This document shows, piece by piece, positions 55,841 to 64,000 of a stretch of DNA of 64,000 bases. The stretch spans positions 32,374,022-32,438,021 of the forward strand of contig OX438749.1 in assembly GCA_949316235.1 (NCBI GenBank), given 5' to 3'. This DNA comes from Oegoconia quadripuncta. Taxonomy: Eukaryota; Arthropoda; Insecta; Lepidoptera; Autostichidae. How positions within the stretch are numbered: position 1 is the stretch's first letter; each line of letters starts with the position of its first letter. The translations under genes were made by a program, and so were the position numbers. The notes under the pieces are model-generated. The model was not told the DNA's origin. It worked only from the letters and a program-made list of their open reading frames with translations, and ran no database searches.

Positions 55841-56690
55841 TGTTGAATAAACGACTACAACGGGGTCCACATATATGTTGTCGCAAAGTGCAGTGGTCGC
55901 TATTAAAAAACTCCGTTATTAACTGTAATAACGGTGTTTTTAAATAGCGAACACTGCAGTACAGAAGACTTTGTGACATTATGTTGAATAAACGACTACA
56001 ACGGGGTCCACATATGTTGTCGCAAAGTGCAGTGTTCGCTATTAAAAAACACCGTTATTAACTGTAATAACGGTTTGTAATAGTGAACACTGCAGTACTG
56101 AAGACTTTGTGACATTATGTTGAATAAAGGACTACAACTGTAGTGGTAGAGCCACGCTGTAAGCTATTAGCTTGCAGCATGAATGGGCCGGCTCGACCGG
56201 GGAAGTACCACCCTCTCGCAGAAGACCGACGTCTGAGTAGTGGCATTTTGCCACTGCGCTTCGTCCGGTGAGCGAGGGCGCCGGAGGCCCACCTTCCAGT
56301 CTCTCTCCAGAATGATAGCGGTATTTAAAGAGTTAGTACCCCAGGAGGGTACCAGCACTGCTGGAGAATCCCTCATCGCTCAGGCTGCCCTACTTATTCT
56401 GGGGTGGACACCTTCCTCAAAGGCCGGCAACGCATCGGTGACCCTTTTGGTGTTGCGGGTGCCCATGGGCGGCGGTGATTGCTTTCCATCATCATCAGGT
56501 GACCCGCATGCTAGTTTGCCGCCCACTCATATAAAAAAAAAAAAAAAAAAAAAAAAACAACGGGGTCCACGTATGTTGTCGCAAAGTGCAGTGTTCGCTA
56601 TTAAAAGACACCGTTATTAACTGTAATAACGGTGCTTTTTTAATAGTGAACACTGCAGTACTGAAGACTGCGACTGTGGGCCGCGTGGGT
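55841..56690. repeat. about 140-bp tandem hairpin units interrupted by a SINE
   Basis: TGTTGAATAAACGACTACAA recurs at 55841, 55982 and 56118 (periods 141 and 136). Each unit holds a long hairpin: GCAGTGTTCGCTATTAAAAA pairs with its complement, with inner stem CACCGTTATTA-ACTG-TAATAACGGTG. The third unit is split by the SINE at 56131-56548 and resumes with CAACGGGGTCCACGTATG. Confidence 0.88.
56131..56548 (+). mobile_element. SINE/retroelement (family 3), longest copy
   Basis: About 415 bp: GTAGTGGTAGAGCCACGCTG at the 5' end, a GC-rich body, and the same 3' end as 53591-53785 with a long A run. No tRNA B box identified. Confidence 0.75.
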
Positions 56691-56869
56691 CAAACATGGT
56701 TTTAAAAAAAAAAATTAAACTATCTGTTCCAAAAATTTCTATTTCACATACATAATTTATATTTTTTTCCTTACGTAAAAATCTCATCCGATATATTTGG
56801 TTTTTTTTTTTTTTATGCATAACGGGTTAGTACATTGGTTCGTTTATTGACATTAGCTATTTATAACGA

Positions 56870-57050
56870 ACTAGCTTTCCGCTCGCGGCTTCGCTTTATC
56901 GGAATAAAAAATATCCTATGTCTCAGTCCACGGTATATTCTACCTATGTACTAAATTTCATCCAAATCCGTTCAGCCGTTTCGCCGTGATTGAGCAACAA
57001 ACAAATAACAAACATCGAAACTTTCGCATTTATAACATTAGTTAGATTAA
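56870..57050 (+). repeat. RTE-type 3' UTR fragment
   Basis: CCGCTCGCGGCTTCGCTTTA, AAATTTCATCCAAATCCGTT, CAGCCGTTTCGCCGTGATTG and AAACTTTCGCATTTATAACA are hallmark strings of a widespread insect RTE LINE 3' region. Confidence 0.75.
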
Positions 57051-57059
57051 TAAATATTG

Positions 57060-57482
57060 CCCAAGTTTTGGGTCACGAAATTGGATTTTTTTTTCTTCGT
57101 TAATCAATCATATGTACCAATTCCTACGATTTTCAAAGCTATATCCAAATTTGTTTTTTATATGGGAAAATGGAATATTATTTCAAGGTTTCACGTGAAA
57201 TATTTTTTAATTTCTGAGCTAAATCACATAATAAAAAAAATTGAACAGAGCTCTTTTCATATGCTTCCCATAATCATTTCTTAGATTCGCTGAAACTTTT
57301 ATAAAGCGGTTACTTTTAAAAATTAACGCTGCCTATACTTAACTTAATGTTATCCGATAATACACATAAAGTTTAGCTAAATTTGAATTTGCCGTTCCCA
57401 AAAAAATTACAAAAATGTTTGTATAGAGAAAACAGTCTTAATGAAATTCTTTACAAAACGCCAATTTCATAGGTAAGGACCT
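57060..57482. mobile_element. MITE (GGTCCTTACCTATGAAATTG family), left end worn
   Basis: The right end CCAATTTCATAGGTAAGGACC is intact. The interior aligns with 43058-43478 in the same orientation. Confidence 0.75.
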
Positions 57483-59459
57483 GATACATATTATGTTAGT
57501 TAAAAAGCATGTGATATATTTTACCATCTGTCCTATGACATTAATATTTGTATGCCTATACTGGTTGATCACAGAAATCAAAGAAATACCTGTTACCACA
57601 ATAAATAATTAATCACAATATTAATTTACACTAACAAATTATTATTTGATTGATTGTTTATCTGTTGTGTCTAATGAGGTGTAAGCTTTAAAGATTTAAT
57701 AAAGTGCTGTAAATTTGGTAACAATTGCTAAAAATGAAGCGTTTGTAAGAAACGCAAGTACTAAGTACTAAATAAAGTAATGTTGAACGAGGTTTCTTTA
57801 AAAAAAAGCTCAATTGATGGGTACTTCTTTAAATTCAAAACATTTATTTATTAAATAAATTATCGTTACAAAATATTAGTTCCCATTTTTATTTCTCAAG
57901 CAATGCAGCCCGACGACATTTTCAGCTAAAACACATGCATGCCTAACTGTAACATGTTTAGTTTTTTATCCATCAATAAGTGACCTGTGTTTAACAAAAG
58001 ACTACCTAATTAAATATCAGTTGGTATTTATATTAAGATATAAATTAAAAATTTGGTTTTCTAAAAAAATCTACACTAAGCGCTCGATTTTTGTCTAGCT
58101 AAGCTAATTTGTGAGAGGCCTTTGCCCAGCAGTGGGACACTGTGGGCTCTTAATAATAATAAGCTAATTTTGTACCGTATTTTCCCTGGGCTACATGACA
58201 TATCGTTTGTACTGTTATATGTAATTTTTTGGTGGGAAAATTGTTGGGCTTCCATATTAAAGGTTTCATTCCGAATGGTTTACCTTGTAATTGAAAATTT
58301 TTACATTAAATTCTACTATGGTTAAGTTGTTCACCAGTAAACAGGAATTACAGACGAAAAAAAAAATTTATACATCATAATAGACAATAATTCCAATATG
58401 CTAGTGTTACAGTTTTCATTGATTATTAATTAATAATGTAATAGTACCAATTTTATTGTAATTTAATGAAAACATTACCCATTCAGTTTTAAGGGTAACC
58501 ATTGTCAGTAACATAATAAGAATCTTTACATATCTCTTGCTCTGTAAGTAGTCACTTACTTCCCTGAATGCCGGGGTGTATGGATATCATTACAGCATAG
58601 GTTTCAAAACCTACCATGTAATGTTAGCATTACAGCATAGGTTTTGGAATTTGAAAAAAGAACTGTCATACTCATACTGCAAGAAGAATTTTATAAAGTT
58701 AATTTTTTTTTCTCGGTATCGAGACAATTTATATTAGAATTTATGAAGATTTTATTTTAAATATCGAACTATTTATTTCGCAGTCACATCGTATGTTAGT
58801 TGAAATCGATTTAAAAATCAAACTGGCCAGCACGATTTGACGCGCTTGCGTGCCATAATTTTAATTAAATACACATGTTTCTCTTTAATAAATGTTCATA
58901 GAAACCTGCTTTCTTGTTTTTACTTACCTCACAATCGATATGTAAAGCAGAGTGTTTATCTCGGGTGTAAGCATCAATTGCATACTCGGGCTAATTAGCG
59001 CCCACGCTGCGCTCGGGCGCCAAAAACCTCGTATGCAATTGATGTCATACAGCCCTTGGTTAACAATCTACTATTAATTAGCATAAGTTTGGTATTGTTT
59101 TCTGTATAAGAATTTGTAATAATGCTGTTGATAAAATAAAATAAAATTGACATATCTTTTATAATTACATTGATATCAACAGAGTGTACTGGTAGCTGTT
59201 GTATTTCTTTTATGCAATCGGACATAACTGGATTTTAAAACAACTATTCCATTTTTGGTGTACCAGTTAAGTATTTGTTTGTTTGTAAACGCTTTATTGT
59301 ACTTCATATGATAAATTAAATGTAATTTTAAATTAAGTACAAAGGCGGACTTATCCCATAAAGGGATCTCTTCCAGCTACCTTGGTAAATATAAAAGAAC
59401 ACATTGACTGGGCGTACAAAAAGCTAAACATTTTCATTAAAACTATGAATCTATATTTG
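57483..59459. other. noncoding, largely unrecognised
   Basis: Contains an RTE-like ORF2 end at 58105-58155 (GAGGCCTTTGCCCAGCAGTG). A perfect 14-bp stem CATCAATTGCATAC / GTATGCAATTGATG at about 58972-59045 encloses GC-rich inverted GGCGCC sequence. No exon supported. Confidence 0.45.
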
Positions 59460-60433
59460 TATATAATATAAAGATAAAGATAAAGATAGCCTTTATTTCT
59501 GGCAGAGTTACACATTTTTACATATTGGCATGCACAATTACTTTTGCTTATTTTTATTATTATTATTTTCACATTAAATTATTATTATTACATATTAAAT
59601 TGTTATTATTTCAAATTAAAAATTTTACTTATATCAATCGAATTCATACAAATTAATTTCCGCAAATTACATTTCTATAAGTACAATTATTGTTATTATT
59701 AAATTTAATTGATTGAAAATCTTTAAATTTAGCAGCTCCATATTTCTTCTCCATCAGTAACCCCAGCAGTTTGTCTTCCGACATAGGCCTCCTCTAAGAC
59801 TTTCCACTCCTTTCTGTCTTGTGCCTTCCTCGTCCAACATGCTCCTGCGACCCTTTTAATATCGTCCACCCACCTTCGCATCTGTCTCCCTCTTCTTCTC
59901 TTGTCCTCTCTAGGGTACCAGTATGTGACTTTTTGTGACCATTTATTTGTTCCTCTAATCATATGTCCCGTCCATCTCCATTTCGTTTTATGTATTACGT
60001 AGGTTATTGGGGTGATTTTGGTTTTTTGTCTTATATCTGTAAGTTTTACCCTGTCTCTTAACTTAACACCCACCATACTCCTTTGCATTGCATTTTGGCA
60101 CACTTCCAGTTTTCTTAAGTTTTTCTTAGTTAGGGCCCACGTTTGGCATCCGTATGAAAGGCATGGTGTTATACACGTGTCCAGTACTTTGCCTTTCTGA
60201 GCGGGAGAAATATCCTTGTTCTTCATTATCTCTTTCAGTGACCAATACCTTTTCCAAGTGTTGCATATTCTTTTATCGATCTCCCTATCCATCTGGTCTG
60301 TCGGAGATATGGTTTGTCCCAAGTACTCGTAACTGTCCACGTACTCTATAGTAGTATTGTTCTTCAGTGTTATTGTTTCTTTCTGACCATTTGTCAATAG
60401 TTTAGTCTTTGTCAAATTCATTGTTAACCCCAC
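59460..60433 (-). pseudogene. RTE-clade LINE, ORF2 C-terminal 234 residues and 3' UTR
   Basis: The open minus frame 60433-59729 reads NLTKTKLLTNG, YEYLGQTISPTDQMDREIDK, CLSYGCQTWALTKKNLRKLE, QKTKITPITYVIHKTKWRWT, then RRRGRQMRRWVDDIKRVAG and a TGA stop. This is the post-catalytic part of an RTE-type endonuclease-reverse transcriptase. The YADD core and endonuclease are absent (5' truncated at 60433), but this stretch is unbroken, which suggests a young insertion. The 3' UTR continues to about 59460. Confidence 0.9.
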
Positions 60434-60668
60434 TTTTTCACTTTCTGTGGCTAATTGGTCCAGGTATATATTACATTATATATTATATACAATACTACAT
60501 ATTATATATTGTAGTATTACTATAAGTTACTTTATTATTCGGTTATCTTTTCTTATTTGTTTTATTATTCATTGTAGTATTTTTCCATTTGCACACAATT
60601 TGCTGCTAAACCCCATATTTACTCAGTTTCCTACTGCAATGCTCAGTTTCACTGGAAGAGATCTCTTA
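60434..60668. other. short noncoding gap
   Basis: TATA-rich repeat-like sequence (ATTATATATTATATAC), nothing identifiable. Confidence 0.4.
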
Positions 60669-60964
60669 GGCCCGTATTAATAAACCAATCTCAATACAAG
60701 TCTTGAGGCTGTATCAACCGAGATGCATCTTAAGTAGTTGACGCTATCTCAAGCTCCGTGCTAATTTATAAACCAATCTTGAGGTCTACTCTGCTGAGAT
60801 CACTTCTCAAGTATTAGTTTATTAATATGCGCACCTCTCAAGTGAGTACTGCTTGAGTATGACGTGCTTTTCAGGTGTCAAGCTAGGTTTATTAATCAAC
60901 ACGTTTACTTGAGACCGGTCACAAGACTGTTCTCTATCTTGAGAATGGTTTATTAATACAGGCC
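60669..60964. mobile_element. MITE (TAATAAACC family), intact 296-bp copy
   Basis: Ends GGCCCGTATTAATAAACC and the inverse TGGTTTATTAATACAGGCC, with TTA on both sides (60666-60668 and 60965-60967). The flanks TCTC and GAGA make the restored target palindromic. Confidence 0.88.
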
Positions 60965-61136
60965 TTAAGAGACATAACTCCACCTTTGTGCAAGACTTAT
61001 TTTTTGTACTCTGTTCTATGTAATTTTTTGGTGCAATAAAGAATATATAATAGTATGTAGAAAAACTGTTTTGTATGCCAACGCTTTTACAATAACATTC
61101 CGGAAAATATATATACATACATGTAGTCACATCCTT

Positions 61137-61345
61137 TATCCCATCTTGTCAGAGATATCCCAAACTAAAGCATCTCCTACAACCGACAGACGTGGCAGAC
61201 CGCGAAAACGGTGGAGAGACGAGCTTGACAGTTTTAATAAGGGATGGTTTGTGCTCGCCAAGAACAAAAACCACTGAAAACAGATGAGGGAGGCCTTTGC
61301 CCACCAGTGGGACACTATGGGCTCTAAATAATAATAAAGCATTTG
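61137..61345 (+). pseudogene. RTE-like LINE ORF2 end
   Basis: Frame RGRPRKRWRDELDSFNKGWF, then KNKNHWKQMREAFAHQWDTM and stop in a TAATAATAATAA tail. It is the extreme C-terminus typical of insect RTE elements. Confidence 0.8.
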
Positions 61346-61566
61346 CGCGTTCCAAACATTAAACTCATCACCGTTGAAATATGCTGGTCTTTAGATGTTT
61401 TGTGGTGGAAATCCCTTAGTTGCCTTTTACGAGACCCACGGGAAGAGAACCACACAGATACAGAAGATAATTTAAATTCAAAGTTATCGTGAAGCAGAGG
61501 CTCAATGCAAAGAGTTACTATAGAATTACTGATTACTTCGAAGACAATACAACTTATCGGCGACAT
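61346..61566 (-). pseudogene. LINE fragment
   Basis: The minus frame contains WFSSRGSRKRQLRDFHHKTS, a string seen in lepidopteran LINE-related repeats. Isolated, no catalytic motifs. Confidence 0.45.
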
Positions 61567-61721
61567 TTAGAATGTATCAGTTCTGACTTAAAAGAGCAAC
61601 CATTGAGTTTCTTGCTCTTTCAGCGCTTGCGCTTACAGCGTTGTGAATGAGCAGTAAATATAAGTTTAAAAATGTTGACGATTTCAAGTGATACTTTGTG
61701 ACCTATAAAATAAAGAACTAG

Positions 61722-62060
61722 CCAGGTGGACATTCAAAATGACCACCAATCAAGCTACTACCATCTTATCTAAGTCTGCCGCTAAACAGCAATGTTAATA
61801 GCATTGTTGTGTTACGATTGTCAGGGATAAGATAGCCAGTCCCCCAAATAAGATGGGGTTTCCTGGTTAGTACTCTTCCACCTTCGGCCTCATCTTCACT
61901 TAACGCCAGGTGTGATTGAGGTCAAGTGCTAACACGTCGTACATAAAAATATCTTATCCTTGACAACCGTAACACAACAATGCTATTAACATTGCTGCTT
62001 GGCAGCAGACTTAGATAAGATGGTGGTTGCTAGCCAGGTGGACATTCAAATTGTCCATCA
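61722..62060. mobile_element. inverted pair of family-1 SINE pieces
   Basis: 61722-61947 (plus) and 61950-62060 (minus) are body segments of the same SINE in head-to-head inverse orientation (AGATAAGATAGCCAGTCCCC; ATCTTATCCTTGACAACCG). Both lack the tRNA head. Confidence 0.8.
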
Positions 62061-62159
62061 ATTATTGATAATCTTCATAATCACAAATATCAATATCTCC
62101 TAATGTTTTTTATTTCTAAATACCAAATAGTAACTATAAGTTTGATACGGACTCAGAAC

Positions 62160-62600
62160 TGTGGAATGACGTGCCATGAGACTCATAGGTGATAATTCGA
62201 TGACTGCTGAATTGCAGAGTCTTGAACACCATCGCGAAGTCGCCTGTCTTTCAATTTTTTACAGGATGCATTTCAGGGAGTGTGCGTTGGAATTACATAA
62301 TGTTATTCCACCGTCGCCCTTCCACCTTCAGACCACTAGCCGTGGGGAGGGATTCCACCTGTATGTAGTTAATATACCGAACATTCGCACTAAGAAGTTC
62401 GACTCTTCATTCATCAAACAGCTATGGCATGGAACCCCTTCCAGCTTCAGTATTTCCTGAATCCTACAACCTTGGATTCTTCTAGAGCAGAGTGAATAGG
62501 TATTTACCGGGATCACCTGCTTCATCTTCGACCACATCGTCACTTTCCATCAGGTGAGATTGTAGACAAACACGAATACAGTTAAACATAAAAAAAAGAA
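62160..62600 (+). pseudogene. Jockey-like LINE ORF2 C-terminal tail
   Basis: The frame has LQSLEHHREVACLSIFYRMH, ALELHNVIPPSPFH and VVNIPNIRTKKFDSSF, then shifts. The 3' end CTTTCCATCAGGTGAGATTG with an A-rich tail equals those at 16475 and 30965. Confidence 0.85.
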
Positions 62601-62644
62601 GAATCATTGGTGCACAAACCTACTTCCTTCATCCCGTTCTATTT

Positions 62645-62800
62645 TTTTCTCTACCCAAAGGTTGTCTGGTAGAAATCGCTTAATAGCGATAAGACCGCCT
62701 GGTTGTACAATTATTATTTTCTTTTGAAGCTACATTTAAGAAGTGTATTGTAAAATTTTGTGCAATAAAGTGTACTTGATTGATTGATTGATTGAATAAA
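62645..62800 (+). repeat. retroelement 3' end with TTGA tail
   Basis: CCCAAAGGTTGTCTGGTAGA, GCGATAAGACCGCCTGG and AATAAAGTGTACTTGATTGA with four TTGA repeats. Related to 30285-30425. Confidence 0.7.
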
Positions 62801-64000
62801 AAACTGTTTGTTCTGTATTCTGAGGCTATGCATGCATGAATGTTAATTGGAGACATTAGGCCCATGTAGTACGAAAGCCCAAGGATTTTTTAAAGTTCTA
62901 TATATGTCTATACACTTATATGAGATCTCTAGTGATAAAAGAGAATAGTAACAACTTCGGCAGCATATTAGCATTGCTATACAATGAGGTAACGATGCCA
63001 GTCTTTTGGGCACCCACCCATATGGGTACCATATGGTAGGAACTCAAACACGTTTTTTACTTATCATAATCAAAAATTTTACTGTCTTTGTAAATAGCTC
63101 CTTTTATATATATTACTTTTAATATCTTATTTTTATTGTCCATATATTATTATCATGTATCTTGTAATTAAAAATGATGGTCACAAAAATTACATTTTAG
63201 GTAATATTTATTCCGTGTCTTGGGAGCCACACCTGGAGCAGTCCTAATTATTGACACTGCTCGAATAACGAATCTAATTTAGTAAAATAATTCACTCACT
63301 TGGATTTCGCAGACTTATATTTCCTCCTTGTTAGCGGCGGAGGAAATCCTCCTCCATTTTATCCGTTTTCTCATTTGTGTTTTAATTTTAAAGCATACAA
63401 ACTGGCCTATATTTAAATTAGTGTAATATAAATAATGTAAAGTTCGGAAATAATGTAGGAGTCATTATATATGAGATGGCGGATGTTTAGTTAATTGTGC
63501 CATTAGGTGGAACTAGCACAGGTTTTATTCAACAACAAAATCAATCAATAACTGAGTCTATATGCATAAACAATAATATATAAACAAACCAGAAACTAGA
63601 TAGATATGGCAAAGCACCTACGAACCCGGCAGCCCGCCCAGTAGCCGGGTCGTAATAAAATAAAACGTCAATCACATTGACATGACAATCTAATTATTTT
63701 TCTTATTTTTTTTTGTAGCTTGGCGACGAGCAGTGCGTTCAGTCTCTGCCAGGACTTATTTGAGTATGCGTTATATTGCATGCAATACACGTTTTGAAGA
63801 CATTCAACTTTAAAACACAGTTGCTTTGTCTATGTACCTGGATGATATTATTATGCTCAGGGGTTCTCTAGTTTCAATTGTCATCGAACGTGACATAGGC
63901 TGCGAATAAAATAAATTTTCATTGGCCCCGATTACGTTTAAGGCAGGGCTTGGAACTGATTAATTTTACTATGTAACCTTAACCCTTTGAATAAAGGTTG
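62801..64000. other. noncoding, nothing firmly recognised
   Basis: A pyrimidine tract ending GTAG at about 63718 precedes CTTGGCGACGAGCAGTGCG. This could be a plus-strand splice acceptor or the junction of an LTR with a primer-binding site; neither can be decided here. Confidence 0.35.

Noticed and set aside
63700..63790. Possible first exon or LTR/primer-binding junction after a T-rich tract
   Set aside because: Only a 30-codon frame on the plus strand, no partner LTR in the window, wrong strand for the main gene.

Overview
The window looks like lepidopteran (moth or butterfly) nuclear DNA. It is AT-rich and packed with nested insect-type mobile elements: tRNA-derived SINEs with intact B boxes, 3' ends of Jockey/CR1-like and RTE-like LINEs, and Tc1/mariner, hAT, piggyBac-like and unclassified foldback/MITE elements. 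The species assignment is an inference from repeat types only.

Main result. One minus-strand gene appears to span at least 6.5-53.6 kb. Its 3' end is well supported: a C2H2 zinc-finger terminal exon (6494-7359) and a very large Asn-rich exon (10637-15007, 1456 codons) joined by phase-1 splice sites. Upstream of these I find seven copies each of two small exon-like segments that strictly alternate A-B-A-B. B exons: 52993-53149, 51598-51745, 42873-43032, 40225-40378, 26088-26244, 23579-23729, 21811-21970. A exons: 53372-53568, 52184-52374, 45680-46497 (interrupted), 41590-41780, 28649-28850 (truncated), 24657-24850, 22802-23001. Every B has a consensus acceptor, a GT donor and length 3n+1. Every complete A ends at a GTAAGT donor and has length 3n+2. 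A-to-B junctions are phase 0 and B-to-A junctions phase 1, so the array reads through in one frame, and the last B matches the phase of the giant exon's acceptor. Translation gives a fast-evolving acidic repeat of about 115 residues that I do not recognise.

Higher order. The array falls into three blocks (about 49.65-53.6, 37.25-46.5 and 20.9-28.9 kb). Each ends, on the 3' side, with the same reverse-transcriptase fragment, so the two-exon cassettes were amplified again by larger duplications. In each block the leading A exon is the damaged one (lost acceptor AG, SINE insertion plus frameshift, 5' truncation). Differences between blocks act as a fossil record of transposition: a 763-bp foldback element at 37352-38114 has its empty site, with the single CAA target, at 49756-49758.

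Layout. 1-6.1 kb: nested MITE, retroelement and mariner, then a 192-bp satellite-like array. 6.1-15 kb: SINE, zinc-finger exon, TE-filled intron, giant exon. 15-20.9 kb: block of LINE fragments in the next intron. 20.9-28.9 kb: cassette block 3. 29-37 kb: LINE ends, foldback elements and a small transposon-associated ORF. 37-46.5 kb: block 2. 46.5-49.6 kb: MITEs and repeats. 49.65-53.6 kb: block 1. 53.6-64 kb: hairpin tandem repeats, an RTE LINE and SINE pairs; I found no first exon or promoter there. No rRNA, functional tRNA, CRISPR or bacterial feature is present.
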